Part shown: positions 7,210 to 16,936 of the stretch, in pieces | Layout: each line of letters starts with the position of its first letter | Position numbering within the stretch: position 1 is the stretch's first letter | Assembly (NCBI GenBank): GCA_007748055.1 | Contig: CP036279.1 | Coordinates: forward strand, 62,001-126,000 | DNA length: 64,000 nucleotides | DNA from: Kolteria novifilia | Lineage (GTDB): Bacteria > Planctomycetota > Planctomycetia > Kolteriales > Kolteriaceae | Direction: 5' to 3' | Notes under the pieces: model-generated | Seen by the model: only the letters and a program-made list of their open reading frames with translations | Told to the model about the DNA's origin: nothing | Database searches by the model: none | Made by a program: the position numbers and the translations under genes

Positions 7210-9705
7210 CTACGCGTCGTCGTTGGTGGCGACGATGCGGAAGCCGGACTCTCGCTTGATGCCCTCCACGGTTCGGAATTGACCGAAACGCATCTGTTGC
7301 ATCAGCATCATCGGGTTGTTGCGGAAGAGCATCTGCTCGCGGAAGTCGTTGACGAACCGCTCGAAGTCAGGCTGCTCGCGCTCGAGCACCTTGACGACGT
7401 AGAAGTTCTCCTGCTCCGGCCCTTCCACCGACGCGACGTCTCCATCCTGAAGCTGGAAGAGTTTGTCGTAGAAGGCTTCGTCCGGCAGGGGGAACTGGGG
7501 AACCTTGGTTGGCTGGAGCGTTCGCTGGGCTCGTGGAGCCATCGTCGAGAAGCCCGGCGACATCCGCGAGAAGAGAGGTGTCTCTTCCACCTTGTAGGGA
7601 GAATTCTTGCCGAGCGCGGCGGTGAGATTCCCCATCTCCTTCATCGCTTTGTCGGTCAACTCGTCGGCCGCCTTGGAGGCCTTCGGCACCGCTTGCTCCT
7701 GACGCCATACGGCGATGACTTCTTGCTTCACGTCTTCGAGCTTCGGCACGTGCGAGTCGATCGTCTTCGTCTTCCAGTAGAGATAGTATTGGTCGCGGCC
7801 GGGAGCCTCGAGCACGCGTCCGCGGTAGTCACCCTGCTCGAAGACCATCTGGAAGAAGGGCTCGGTGGCGGGGAAGACGTCGTCGGAGACGGCCCGCACC
7901 GCGTTGCCGAGACCGGGAACCTCTTGGGCGATGGCGGAGGTCATCAGGCCGGTCTGCTTGAACTCAAAGCCGGCTTTCTTCGCGATCGCTTCCAGATCGG
8001 GAGGAGTCGGCGCCTTGAAACCCGACCAGTCGAGATCGTTCGCCGAGACCTTGTCGGTCTTGTCCTTCGCCGCGAGCTTGGTCAGTTGCTCGTTGCGGTA
8101 TTGGGAACGGACACGCAGGTACTCGTCGAGGTAAGGGTCCATCGTTTCGCGAAGGACCGTTTCGAGCCGGGCGACGATGAGCTTGCGAGCCTTGCGGCGC
8201 CGGAGGCTCTTCTCGATTTGGCCCTTCACCTCCTCGAACGGCTTGTAGCGATCCTTGTCGGGGGTCGCCTCGCTCTTCACGGTGGCTTTGCCCTCTTTCT
8301 CCTTGGGGGAGACCCCCTCCTTCTTGGAAGAGACCCCCTCCTTCTCCCCCTTGGACAAGGGGGAGCGATCGGACTTGGGCGCAGTCGGCTTGCTCACTTC
8401 TTTCGGCTCGGCGGCCTTGGCGGGAGACTCCGGCTTGGTCTCGTCGGCCGCGAGGAGCAGAAGGGCCGTTGACGCGAGCCCCATGGAAGGACGCTGCTTG
8501 ATCAGCGAACTGCTGTCCTTCTTGGGAGCCTCCGCCTTCTTCTCCGCGGGCTTGCTCGGTGTCTTCGGCTCGCTCGCTTCCTTCTTCGGGGCCTCCGCTT
8601 TCGGAGGAGTCGTCTTGGGAGCCTCTTTGCCCTTCGCGTCCTTGGGCTTGTCGGTCTTGGGCGCCGTCGGCTGGTCATCCTTCCCCTTGGCCGGGGCGGG
8701 AGCGGACTTTTCGCTCGGCGTGCTTGCCTTCGGGGCGGGGGCCGACTTCGCGTCCTTGGTCATCTTGGGAGGGAGCGGAATGCCCGCATCCTCGCTGTTG
8801 TTCGGAGGCAATGGCACCGAACTGGAGATGACTTTGAACTCGTCCTTGTTGTTGTCGTAGTAGTCGCGGATCTCTTTGTCGGTCACCTTCACTTGATCGG
8901 TGAAGTTGCCCAAGTCGGCGACGAGGTACTGAACCTCGACCTGCTCGGGCACGCGAAAGCCGATCATGTCCGCATCGGGGTCGGCGATGACCTCCTTGTA
9001 GCGATCGAAGACCTTTTGGAGATCCTCGTCGGTCGGCTTCTCCTCTTCGGAAACGAAGTCCGCGACCGGAAACTTGACCACCTCGAACTTCATCTTCGTC
9101 AGGGCCGGCTCGCTTTGGCTCCAAATCTCCAGTGGCGTTTCCCGCGCGACCAGCGGCGTGAGGGCGAGGATCGTTCGCCGGATCTTCAACTGATCGCCGA
9201 TCAGGGTGAAGAGCTCGCGTTGGCCCACCGGAAGCGGATCAAGCGCGGCGTCGGCGGCGTTGACCCCCTTGGGGGGAGTGCCGCGGAGCACGGCGTCGAA
9301 GTCGTTCACCGAGAGCTTGTTCTCGGTGACGATGTTGACGAACTCGTTGATGTCGCGATCGTCGACCGTCAGCCCGATGCGGTTGGCCTTGCCGAGGACG
9401 ACCAAGCCATCGACCACCGCCTGCTCGTCGGTGCTGAAGAGCGGCTGTTGGGGTTGGAGGCCGAGGTATTGGCGGGCGCGAAAGACGAACTGGTTGATGA
9501 TCTGCCGAGCGCCGCGAGCTTGTTGGACGTCGCTGAGTTTGATCTCCTCACCCCAGGCGGTCGCGAGGACGGGGTTGGCCCCAGGTCGTTCGGCGCGGCT
9601 GAGAAGTTGATCGAAGAAGGCGGCGAACACGAACGCAAACATCGCCAACAAGGTGAGCATCACCATGAGGGTTTTTTGGCGTTTGCGAAAGACTTCAAAA
9701 ACCAT
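7210..9705 (-). CDS. SurA/PpiD-like periplasmic foldase with low-complexity insert
   Basis: The 831-residue protein has one N-terminal membrane anchor (residues ~12-32) after a basic start MVFEVFRKRQK, like PpiD. A SurA-N-like helical region follows (WGEEIKLSDVQQARG). The C-terminal part (~490-830) contains the repeated foldase-type helices and a parvulin-like stretch near FYVVKVLERE. Family members assist folding of exported proteins in the periplasm. Residues ~290-480 are an unusual K/P/A/E-rich linker; part of it (RSPLSKGEKEG) is the translation of a palindromic repeat. The ATG at 9705 has GAGGATGC upstream. Whether a catalytic parvulin domain survives is uncertain. Confidence 0.7.
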   Translation of the reverse strand: MVFEVFRKRQKTLMVMLTLLAMFAFVFAAFFDQLLSRAERPGANPVLATAWGEEIKLSDVQQARGARQIINQFVFRARQYLGLQPQQPLFSTDEQAVVDGLVVLGKANRIGLTVDDRDINEFVNIVTENKLSVNDFDAVLRGTPPKGVNAADAALDPLPVGQRELFTLIGDQLKIRRTILALTPLVARETPLEIWSQSEPALTKMKFEVVKFPVADFVSEEEKPTDEDLQKVFDRYKEVIADPDADMIGFRVPEQVEVQYLVADLGNFTDQVKVTDKEIRDYYDNNKDEFKVISSSVPLPPNNSEDAGIPLPPKMTKDAKSAPAPKASTPSEKSAPAPAKGKDDQPTAPKTDKPKDAKGKEAPKTTPPKAEAPKKEASEPKTPSKPAEKKAEAPKKDSSSLIKQRPSMGLASTALLLLAADETKPESPAKAAEPKEVSKPTAPKSDRSPLSKGEKEGVSSKKEGVSPKEKEGKATVKSEATPDKDRYKPFEEVKGQIEKSLRRRKARKLIVARLETVLRETMDPYLDEYLRVRSQYRNEQLTKLAAKDKTDKVSANDLDWSGFKAPTPPDLEAIAKKAGFEFKQTGLMTSAIAQEVPGLGNAVRAVSDDVFPATEPFFQMVFEQGDYRGRVLEAPGRDQYYLYWKTKTIDSHVPKLEDVKQEVIAVWRQEQAVPKASKAADELTDKAMKEMGNLTAALGKNSPYKVEETPLFSRMSPGFSTMAPRAQRTLQPTKVPQFPLPDEAFYDKLFQLQDGDVASVEGPEQENFYVVKVLEREQPDFERFVNDFREQMLFRNNPMMLMQQMRFGQFRTVEGIKRESGFRIVATNDDA
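8341..8366. repeat. Palindromic repeat inside a coding region
   Basis: TCTCCCCCTTGGACAAGGGG followed by GAGCG is a near-perfect inverted repeat (CCCCCTT-GGAC-AAGGGGG), with related GACCCCCTCC blocks just before it at 8311-8342. It is read in frame as SPLSKGEKEGVSS in the foldase linker. Confidence 0.7.
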
Positions 9706-9934
9706 CGAAGCATCCTCGCTGTCGTTGGGGGAAACTCGGGACGGCTTTCACCGAGCCCGGTCACGATCGCTGACCCGGGCATTGCCATCGTCCCATTTGT
9801 TCCGCAAATGGTTAGTCTATGAATCTGGAGAGGCCGTTAGCCGTCCTCATGCCCCGGCGATCGGGCATTATAAGGGCGTCCCCTTTGGCCACAAGGGGAA
9901 TCGGCGCAAGGGATAAGTGGCAAGGAAAGCTGCA

Positions 9935-10744
9935 ATGCACGCGCTGGCGCTCGAGGACGTTTCCCTCCGGGTGGGGGGAGTCACCATCGTCGAAGGTCTT
10001 TCCTGGTCGGTCCCGACCGGGTCGCGGGCGGCCGTCCTCGGCCCCAACGGCTGCGGCAAGAGCACCATGATCCGTCTGGTCACCGGCTATCACTTTCCGA
10101 CCTCCGGGGCGGCATATTGCCTGGGAGAACGCCTGGGAACGGTTCCGGTACACGAGTTGCGTCGCTCCATCGGGCTCGTCGACCCGTTCAATCAATTCTT
10201 CGACGAGCAACGTATTCGCGTGAAGGAAATGGTGCTCACCGGGTTCTTCGGGAATTTCTCGCTCGATTTCGAGCGGCCCACCGCCGCCCAGCGGGAGGCG
10301 ACCGAGGAGGCCCTTGAGGAGGTCGGAATGGCGAGGCTCGCCGGTCGTCGCTTCAAGACGTTGTCCACCGGGGAGAAACGGCGCGTCTTGCTGGCCCGTG
10401 CCCTCATCGGCGAGCCGGAGTTGCTCCTTCTCGACGAGCCGACCGCGGGACTCGACCTGCGGGCCCGCGAAACGATGCTGGCGACGACCGAGCGGCTCAA
10501 GGCCCGTCGGCCGGAGTTGACGATCGTGCTGGTGACGCACCATCTCGAGGAGCTTTCGCCCGCCACGGATGTCGTGCTCTTGATGGGGCCGGCAGGAGTG
10601 ATCGCGTCGGGTCACCCCGAGGAGGTGCTGACCTCGGCCCGCGTCGGGAAGGCCTTCGACTGTCCGGTCGAGGTCGAGCGAACCAACGGCCGTTGGGCCT
10701 GGCGGGTCGAACCGGCCGTTTGGTCGGGTCTGCTGGGAGCCTAG
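9935..10744 (+). CDS. ABC transporter ATP-binding protein
   Basis: Starting at the ATG at 9935 (MHALALEDVSL), the protein has about 269 residues. It carries Walker A GPNGCGKST, the signature LSTGEKRR, Walker B LLLLDEP and the switch histidine in VTHHLEE. It is closest in style to single-domain ATPases of the metal or iron-complex type (YlmA/ModF-like). There is no permease or binding protein beside it, so the substrate is unknown. An ATG 18 bases upstream (9917) is also possible. The stop lies in CTAG, and a family-B palindrome follows. Confidence 0.8.
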   Translation: MHALALEDVSLRVGGVTIVEGLSWSVPTGSRAAVLGPNGCGKSTMIRLVTGYHFPTSGAAYCLGERLGTVPVHELRRSIGLVDPFNQFFDEQRIRVKEMVLTGFFGNFSLDFERPTAAQREATEEALEEVGMARLAGRRFKTLSTGEKRRVLLARALIGEPELLLLDEPTAGLDLRARETMLATTERLKARRPELTIVLVTHHLEELSPATDVVLLMGPAGVIASGHPEEVLTSARVGKAFDCPVEVERTNGRWAWRVEPAVWSGLLGA

Positions 10745-10767
10745 GTCTGAGCCTGAGCTTCGGCTGC

Positions 10768-10790
10768 CACTGGCGGCTCGCCAGCCAGTG
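10768..10790. repeat. Family-B palindrome
   Basis: CACTGGCGGCTCGCCAGCCAGTG is an inverted repeat of the CACTGGCTGxxxxGCAGCCAGTG family found also near 19256, 40716, 43963 and 48093. It lies between the ABC ATPase and the MoxR gene. Confidence 0.8.
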
Positions 10791-10927
10791 AGGTCTCTTG
10801 GTGTCCTCGCCGGCCGGAGTTCGCGTTTGGTGAAGTGGCGCGGAGGCGCCGCGAGCCGCCCGTCGAGCCTGAGCTCGAGGGATGCTATAGTAGTGGCCAC
10901 GGGCGTTGTCTGGGGAAGGAGTCGATC

Positions 10928-11896
10928 TTGAACGTGGAATCTTCGGAAGAGCGAGTCGACATCGATGGCGTGGAGCTGTGGCTTTCCGCTCCGGTTCCCG
11001 TCCATGAGGAGTGGATTGGGCAGGAGGAGGTGCTCGAACAGCTTCTCGCGTGTTGGCTGGTCATCGCGAAGGAGGACATGCCGCTCTCGCCGCGCATCAC
11101 CGGCGTGCCCGGCATCGGCAAGACGACGCTCGCGATGGCCGCCGCCCAGCGCCGCGACCAGACGCTCTATAACTTCCAGTGCACCGCCGACACCCGCCCG
11201 GAAGACTTGCTGGTGACCCCGGTGCTGGCCGAGTCGGGGAAGATCCGCTACCACGCCTCGTCGTTGGTGACCGCGATGATCAAGGGCGGGATTTGCATCC
11301 TCGACGAAGGCAATCGCATGAACGAGAAGAGCTGGGCCTCGCTCGCCTCGCTTCTCGACCATCGCCGCTACATCGAGTCGATTATCGCGGGCATTTCAGT
11401 CCCCGCCCATCGCGAGTTTCGCTGTTGCGTCACGATGAACGAGGACGAGTCGACTTACGAGATCCCCGACTATATCCTCTCGCGACTGCAACCGACGCTG
11501 ACGCTCGGTTTTCCCAACCGCGACGACGAGATGGCGATCCTGAAGTACCATCTCCCCTTCGCCGAGGAGGAGATGCTCCGACTTACCGTCGACTTCCTCC
11601 AGCGCAGTCACGAGTTGCGGCTCGACTTCTCCCCGCGTGACGGCATCCACGTCCTGCAATATGCCCTGAAGCGGCTGGCGCAGAACCCCGACCATCCGCT
11701 CGGGAAGGACAAGGTCTGGCGCGAGGCATTGACGAAAGTGCTGGGGGAGGACGCCGACGATCTCGAACGGCTCGCCCAACAGCGACAAAGCGCGTTGGGA
11801 AGCCAGATTCTGCCTGCGGGTTTGGGGGATTTCTTCTTCGACCCCGACGATCCGCTCAATCCCGACCGGGATGAAGACGACGAGGACGACGACTAG
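10928..11896 (+). CDS. MoxR-type AAA+ ATPase
   Basis: MoxR ATPases remodel or activate partner proteins, often with a VWA protein. The protein has about 322 residues from a TTG at 10928, chosen because GGAAGGAG lies seven bases upstream. Motifs are Walker [10 protein letters not shown], Walker [11 protein letters not shown] and sensor 1 CCVTMNEDE, then a winged C-terminal lid. The C-terminus is strongly acidic ([10 protein letters not shown]). It has no VWA gene next to it; the VIT/VWA gene at 38.3 kb is distant. Its TAG stop shares a CTAG with the convergent flgG stop at 11893-11896. Confidence 0.8.
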   Translation: MNVESSEERVDIDGVELWLSAPVPVHEEWIGQEEVLEQLLACWLVIAKEDMPLSPRITGVPGIGKTTLAMAAAQRRDQTLYNFQCTADTRPEDLLVTPVLAESGKIRYHASSLVTAMIKGGICILDEGNRMNEKSWASLASLLDHRRYIESIIAGISVPAHREFRCCVTMNEDESTYEIPDYILSRLQPTLTLGFPNRDDEMAILKYHLPFAEEEMLRLTVDFLQRSHELRLDFSPRDGIHVLQYALKRLAQNPDHPLGKDKVWREALTKVLGEDADDLERLAQQRQSALGSQILPAGLGDFFFDPDDPLNPDRDEDDEDDD

Positions 11897-12687
11897 CCGC
11901 GCAGTCGTTGGAGGGTCATGAGGTTCTCGTTGGCGGCGCGGACGACCTCGGCGTTGAAGGCGAACGCGCTTTGGTCCTTGATCAGCGTGGTGAGTTCTTC
12001 CACCGGCTCGACGTTCGAGCCCTCGAGAAAGCCCGAGGCGATGGACCCGAAGCCGTCTTCCCCAAACGTCCCGCCCTGGGGTGGCCCCGAGGCACCCGTC
12101 TCCGCGAAGAGGTTGCTTCCCACCTGCTGGAGCCCCTCCTCGTTGACGAAGCGAGTCGCCTGGAGCTGGCCGAGTTCGACCGTCTCGCCCCCCTGCTGAG
12201 CGGTGACGGTCCCGTCGGCGCCGATGGAAACATTGGTCGCGTCGGCGGGGATCTGCACGGGGGGGAGCGCGAGAAAGGACTGATCGCCGCCGGGGAGCAC
12301 GAGCTGGCCCTCGGCGTTGCGCGAGAAGTTGCCCGCCCGGGAGTAAAACTCGTTGCCCTCCGCGTCGGTAACGCTGAAGAAGCCCGGTCCGCTGATCGCG
12401 GCATCGAGCGGTTGTCCGGTGGGGACCAAGGGGCCTTGCGCGAAGTCGAGCTGGGTGCTGCCGACCGAGGCCCCCTGCCCGAAGGAGGTTCCGAGTCCCG
12501 CCGCCGTCGGCCCTTGTCCCCCGGCTCCGGGAGCGCGGAGGATGCCGTAGATCAGATCGTTGATGTTGGCCCGGCTCGCTTTGAATCCGGTCGTCTGCAG
12601 ATTCGCCAGGTTGTTCGCGGTGACCGCGAGCCCTTGGCTGTACGTCTGTAGGCCGCTGGAACCAGTGGCGAGGGATTGCATGCTCAC
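11893..12687 (-). CDS. flgG: Flagellar hook-basal body rod protein (FlgG-like)
   Basis: The 264-residue protein has the rod/hook family N-terminus ([33 protein letters not shown] region) and the family C-terminus ([18 protein letters not shown] type helix). The centre has [13 protein letters not shown] and YSRAGNF, typical of FlgG/FlgF. It would form part of the distal rod under the outer membrane. It stands alone here, unlike enteric clusters, which is common in planctomycetes. The start is GTG at 12687 with GGAG nine bases before; an ATG at 12681 is a near alternative. FlgF cannot be excluded. Confidence 0.8.
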   Translation of the reverse strand: MSMQSLATGSSGLQTYSQGLAVTANNLANLQTTGFKASRANINDLIYGILRAPGAGGQGPTAAGLGTSFGQGASVGSTQLDFAQGPLVPTGQPLDAAISGPGFFSVTDAEGNEFYSRAGNFSRNAEGQLVLPGGDQSFLALPPVQIPADATNVSIGADGTVTAQQGGETVELGQLQATRFVNEEGLQQVGSNLFAETGASGPPQGGTFGEDGFGSIASGFLEGSNVEPVEELTTLIKDQSAFAFNAEVVRAANENLMTLQRLRG

Positions 12688-12831
12688 GAGGTGTCACTCC
12701 ATCAAGGCGAACGCTCCCCGAGTAGTATAGGTCGCGTCTGGGGTGCTCGCCGAGCTTGGTCGAGCCGATTGGCCTTTCCCAGAGCGTCTTCTAGGATGCC
12801 AAAACGGCGAAAAAGGAAGGAAACCGCGGCA

Positions 12832-13125
12832 ATGTCGATGACGCCCGAAGAGGAACGTCTCCTGGACGACTATTCCTTCCAGCGGGGAACGTTGGGGGGA
12901 AACCTCGCGTTGGCAATGGATCTTCTCACCGACGTGCAGGCCCTCATCGCCCAGCACAAGCTCTATTGTCGTCTGGAAAAGGGACCGCGCGAGGGGGAAG
13001 GGACGCTCGATGTCGAAGAGGCGGTCCGTCTCGTGGACGTGATCAAGAGCCGGCTCCGCGAGTCGTTGGTCCTCTCGGAGAAGTTTCCCGACGGCGAGCA
13101 ACGCCCCAGGCCGGTGGATGGGTAG
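12832..13125 (+). CDS. Small unknown helical protein
   Basis: I do not recognise this 97-residue protein. It starts MSMTPEEERLLDDY after an AAGGAAGG box; an ATG at 12796 would add 12 basic residues. It is predicted mostly helical and acidic, with no membrane segment. It reads toward the DUF1614-like gene, whose start lies 29 bases beyond the stop, so the two may form an operon. Confidence 0.55.
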   Translation: MSMTPEEERLLDDYSFQRGTLGGNLALAMDLLTDVQALIAQHKLYCRLEKGPREGEGTLDVEEAVRLVDVIKSRLRESLVLSEKFPDGEQRPRPVDG

Positions 13126-13154
13126 GGACCGAGTTTCGAGGGGTACGGCAACCG

Positions 13155-13835
13155 ATGATGCGCAATCCGGGCTGTTTGTCGCTGTTTCTGGCGACGCTCG
13201 TCATCCTCTTTCTGTCGCTGATCTTCGTCGATTTTCTCGACACGACACTTCACAAGTTGGGCATGAGCCATGTCGGGGCGACGTGCGCGCTCTTTGGGAT
13301 CTTCATTGGAAGCTTCATCAACATCCCCGTCCAGTTCCTCCGCCGCGAGGAAGAAGTCTTTAACGAACCCAACTCGCTCTACGGGATGGGGTTTGGCGTG
13401 CCGGACATGCGGCGCGCTCGGAGCTTCACGATCCTGGCGGTCAACGTCGGGGGGTGTTTGGTTCCCGCCGCGATCGCGGTGATGCAGATCGTTCGGATCA
13501 TCGCGTGGGGTTCGGAGACGCTCACCGTCATGGTGGCGATCACGCTACTGGTCACGGTTGTGACGTACTACCTCGCGCGGCCGATCGAGGGACGCGGCAT
13601 CGCGATGCCCGCGTTGATTCCTCCCGTCGTCGCGGCGATTCCGAGCTACTTCTTCGCCGGCTCGCATGCCCCCTCGGTCGCGTTCGTGGCCGGAACCATC
13701 GGCACGCTGGTCGGAGCCGACCTGCTTCATCTCGAGGACATCAAACGAATCAATGTCGCCGTCGCGAGCATCGGTGGCGCCGGAACCTTCGACGGGATCG
13801 TCCTCTCGGGAATGCTCGCGGCCTTCTTGGCGTAG
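13155..13835 (+). CDS. DUF1614-type integral membrane protein
   Basis: The 226-residue protein has six or seven hydrophobic segments, beginning with LFLATLVILFLSLIFVDF. Conserved-looking polar blocks inside the membrane region (FIGSFINIPV, VNVGGCLVPAAIAV, ADLLHLEDI, IGGAGTFDGIVLSG) match my memory of DUF1614. The function of that family is unknown. The ATG at 13155 is followed at once by a second Met; either may be used. Confidence 0.75.
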   Translation: MMRNPGCLSLFLATLVILFLSLIFVDFLDTTLHKLGMSHVGATCALFGIFIGSFINIPVQFLRREEEVFNEPNSLYGMGFGVPDMRRARSFTILAVNVGGCLVPAAIAVMQIVRIIAWGSETLTVMVAITLLVTVVTYYLARPIEGRGIAMPALIPPVVAAIPSYFFAGSHAPSVAFVAGTIGTLVGADLLHLEDIKRINVAVASIGGAGTFDGIVLSGMLAAFLA

Positions 13836-13870
13836 CGGCTTTGGGAATCCGAGCGATTGGCGGCTGACCG

Positions 13871-15175
13871 CTATTTCGTTTGCAGCGTGTGATCGTCGCG
13901 AGCCCGTCGCTCCTCGATCAGCGTTCGGAGATGCTTGACGATCGCCGGGTATTCATCGGCGACGCTGTGCTTCTCCCCGGGATCGAAATCGACTTGGTAA
14001 AGCTGCGGCTCTTCGTCGGGCAACAGGCAGAGCTTCCACGGGCCCTGCCGGACGGCGTACGCCTTGTTTCTCTGGTAATAGAAGAACGCGGGCGACGTCG
14101 AGCTCGGATCGTTCAGCGTTCCGGACTCGATCTGTCCCGACAAGACAGGGGCCAAGCTCGATCCGGGGTAGTCGGTTCCCTTGGGAAGCGCCGCGCCGGC
14201 GAGTCCGGCAAATGTCGGGAGCAGGTCCAGGGCCGAGACGGGACGCTCCCAGATGGTCGACGGTTTGATCGTTCCCGGCCACCACGCGATACAAGGCACC
14301 CGAAATCCCCCCTCGTTGATCGAATGCTTGCCCCCTCGCAGCAGACCGGCCGATCCACCGTTGAACTTCTGGTCGAGATCGGGGCCGTTGTCACTCATGA
14401 AGATGACCAGCGTCTGCTCCGCGATGCCGATCTCCCGGAGTCGCCCGAGCAGGAGGCCGACGTCGTTGTCGATGCTGGTCACGCAGTCGCCGTAGTGACC
14501 TCGCAAACTGGTCCCGCGATAATGTGAGGGGACCTCGAAGGGATGCTTGGGATCGGTGAAGGCGAGGTAGACGAAGAAGGGCTTCGCCTTCGATTCGACG
14601 ATGAAGCGCAGCGCCGACTCGGTCAGTTGTTGGTTCACGTCGTCTTGGGGGAACGATCGCTCGACGGTCTTTGTTCCCTCGACGAAGACGAGCGGCTGCT
14701 CGTCCGAGGACGACTTCGACGGCCGAAAGTCGGGGGGATAGCCGACATACTCCTCGAACCCCTGTCCGGTGGCCAGCTCCTTGGGCGCCGTTCCCAGGTA
14801 CCAACGCCCGAAGCATCCGCTGACGTAATCGCGTTCCTTGAGGATCTCCGCGATGGTCACGGCCCCGGAAGGGAGAACCCCGCGTACGTCGTTCTTCAAG
14901 GGGGGCACCAGGCCCGTGTCGATCGGGTAGAGGCCCGTCAGGAGCGACGCCCGGCTCGCCGCGTCGTCGTCTCCCGCGACGGTGAACTGGGTGAACTTCA
15001 TGCCCTGGGCCGCCATGCCGTCGATGTGCGGCGTCTTGATGCTCGGATGCCCGTAGCAACTCAAGTCGCCGAAGCCCAGATCGTCCGCGACGATCAAGAC
15101 GATGTTCGGGCGATCGATGGTGGAGAGTGCCGGATCACCCTGGCCAAGACAACAAAGCAGCAACAGGGGACTCAA
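13871..15175 (-). CDS. Sulfatase-family protein lacking the catalytic cysteine
   Basis: The 434-residue protein starts from a TTG with GGAGGAG upstream and has a short hydrophobic leader (PLLLLCCLG). Family features are present: RPNIVLIVADDLGFGD with metal-binding Asp31-Asp32, SDNGPD, and GGKHSINEGGFRVP. The essential C-x-P-S-R motif, whose Cys becomes formylglycine, reads D-A-A-S-R here (Asp71 at the Cys place, Ala73 at the Pro place), although the following ASLLTGLYP is intact. The usual P-H-x-P element reads P-K-H-P. I infer that it is not an active formylglycine sulfatase; it may bind sulfated glycans or have another hydrolase activity. Confidence 0.85.
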   Translation of the reverse strand: MSPLLLLCCLGQGDPALSTIDRPNIVLIVADDLGFGDLSCYGHPSIKTPHIDGMAAQGMKFTQFTVAGDDDAASRASLLTGLYPIDTGLVPPLKNDVRGVLPSGAVTIAEILKERDYVSGCFGRWYLGTAPKELATGQGFEEYVGYPPDFRPSKSSSDEQPLVFVEGTKTVERSFPQDDVNQQLTESALRFIVESKAKPFFVYLAFTDPKHPFEVPSHYRGTSLRGHYGDCVTSIDNDVGLLLGRLREIGIAEQTLVIFMSDNGPDLDQKFNGGSAGLLRGGKHSINEGGFRVPCIAWWPGTIKPSTIWERPVSALDLLPTFAGLAGAALPKGTDYPGSSLAPVLSGQIESGTLNDPSSTSPAFFYYQRNKAYAVRQGPWKLCLLPDEEPQLYQVDFDPGEKHSVADEYPAIVKHLRTLIEERRARDDHTLQTK

Positions 15176-15513
15176 GGTCGACTCCTCCCCAGATGAGATC
15201 GCGGGGCAACACGCCTTGCCTCGCGTCGAGTCATTGGAAACAATGCACTGCCCCGACGCGCCTGCGGGGGATACAAGGGAAACCTATTGTTTCGTCTCCC
15301 GTTGTCTTCTCTCCCGCGGTGGGATTCGCGGCTCGTCGGTGGATTTCGCGCCAACCGATGGGAAGCCCTCGCGGGCACGACACCGGCGCGATGACGTTTC
15401 GTCCGAGTGAAAAGGAAGCCAATCGGACAATGATCTGCGAGATTCTCGGAAGACGAACGACGGGGGGCATCGCTCCGACTCAGGTTCGGCACTCGCCAGC
15501 GGCGAGGGCCGAG
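15176..15513. other. Divergent intergenic region
   Basis: This stretch lies between the leftward sulfatase-like gene and the rightward secreted protein, so it should hold two promoters. I see no RNA gene or strong hairpin. An in-frame ATG at 15430 could extend the downstream gene by 28 residues. Confidence 0.4.
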
Positions 15514-16890
15514 ATGATCACTCTCCTCGCGATCTTCCTCGTGAGTACCTGGAGTGGCCCGGCGAATGCCGAGGACTCCTATCGCTCGATTCAGCCCGGC
15601 GATCGCTACTCGGTCCGGTCGCGAAGCACGCTAAAAGGTACTCTGAGCCTTCCACCGACCAAGGAGGGCGACGCTCCCCGGCGGCTTGAGGTGAATGGAA
15701 CCGCGACCGTCCGCTACCGAGAGCGACCCCTTGAGGTCAACGACCAAGGCCGCATCGATCGGGTTCTGCGGCTCTACGATGGGGTGAAGTACGAGCGCAC
15801 CGTCGGCGACCAGCAGCAGGAGGCGGGCCTTCGCGATGATGTCAAGCGGGTGGTGCTCGTCCGCCGCAACGGTCGCGACATTCCCTATAGCCCCGACGCC
15901 CCCTTGAGCTGGACCGAGATCGATCTCTTGCAGACCCACGTCCTGGTCCCGGTCTTGGAGCGATTTCTGCCCAAGGGATCGTTCGCCAAAGGGTCGACGT
16001 GGGACGTTCCCAAGGAGGCGGTCCTCGAATTGACCGGACTCGACGCCTTGGAGTCGGGGACGTTGCACTGCACCCATCACGGCGTGATCGATCTCTCCGG
16101 ACGGGCGCTCGAGCAGATCGGCTTCGAGGGAACTCTTCTTGGCAAGACCGAGGATGGCCAAGTACGCGATTTGATTCGTGGTGGCGTCTACCTCGACGAG
16201 AAGACGCGGCGTTTGCAATCGATTCGGGCCCTGGGGACGAGGCAGCTTCTCGACAGGGACCGCAAGGTGGTTGGGGAACTCGAGGTCGACTACGGCCTGA
16301 TCCTGACGCCGCTCGAGGACGATCCGGAGTTGACCGACAAAGTCGTCGCCGCCATTCCCGGACCGACTGACGAACTGACCGCCCTGCTCTACGAGCATCC
16401 GGGACTGGGCGGCCGGGTCCTGCACCCAAGGCATTGGCTCCTCACCTCCGCGGTCGATCGCCAAATGACGTTCGAGTCTCACGGCAACGCGCTGGTCATC
16501 CATTGGGAAAAGGATGGAGAAACGCCCTCGGGCAAACAGTACCGCGAGGATATCCTCAAGCACCTGGCGGATACGAACGTGAAGGTGACCGCGTCGACTC
16601 CGGTGTCGAAGTCGACCGCGAAGAGTGGCGAATTGGAGACTTTCCGGATTGATGCCGTGGAGAAGGGAACGCCGACGGTATTGGCTTACGGCGTGCTGCG
16701 AAGCGGTAAGCGAGGCGTGACCCTCGCGGGGCGTTTTCGAGCCGAAGATGCGTCGCGTCTCGGGGGCGATTTGCTGGCGTTCGCCCGCGGCATCGAGTTC
16801 TTCCAACCGGCCCAGCCGATCGGTCCCGAGAGCAACCCCTCGGGGGGCCTCACCGATCCGCGCGGCGCCCTCCCCAAGCGCGGTCCCTGA
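15514..16890 (+). CDS. Secreted protein of unknown function
   Basis: From the ATG at 15514 the protein has 458 residues and begins with a clean signal peptide (MITLLAIFLVSTWSGPANA, cut before EDS). The mature part is rich in beta-strand patterns and polar residues (YSVRSRSTLKGTL, VRYRERPLEVND, LYDGVKYERTV), and I see no known catalytic motif. A late segment resembles a lipoprotein-carrier or peptide-binding scaffold, but this is weak. It is probably periplasmic or surface exposed. Confidence 0.65.
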   Translation: MITLLAIFLVSTWSGPANAEDSYRSIQPGDRYSVRSRSTLKGTLSLPPTKEGDAPRRLEVNGTATVRYRERPLEVNDQGRIDRVLRLYDGVKYERTVGDQQQEAGLRDDVKRVVLVRRNGRDIPYSPDAPLSWTEIDLLQTHVLVPVLERFLPKGSFAKGSTWDVPKEAVLELTGLDALESGTLHCTHHGVIDLSGRALEQIGFEGTLLGKTEDGQVRDLIRGGVYLDEKTRRLQSIRALGTRQLLDRDRKVVGELEVDYGLILTPLEDDPELTDKVVAAIPGPTDELTALLYEHPGLGGRVLHPRHWLLTSAVDRQMTFESHGNALVIHWEKDGETPSGKQYREDILKHLADTNVKVTASTPVSKSTAKSGELETFRIDAVEKGTPTVLAYGVLRSGKRGVTLAGRFRAEDASRLGGDLLAFARGIEFFQPAQPIGPESNPSGGLTDPRGALPKRGP

Positions 16891-16936
16891 TTTTCTTGTT
16901 TTCCAACCGATGCGATCGGGAAAAGATAGAAGAGTG

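Noticed and set aside
7039-8472. Rightward frame of 477 codons opposite the foldase
   Set aside because: Its product is a low-complexity Leu/Arg/Glu sequence and the foldase on the other strand has clear domains.
9880-9900. Regulatory palindrome CCCCTT-TGGCCAC-AAGGGG before the ABC ATPase
   Set aside because: The stem is only six bases and no regulator can be named, so I do not call it.
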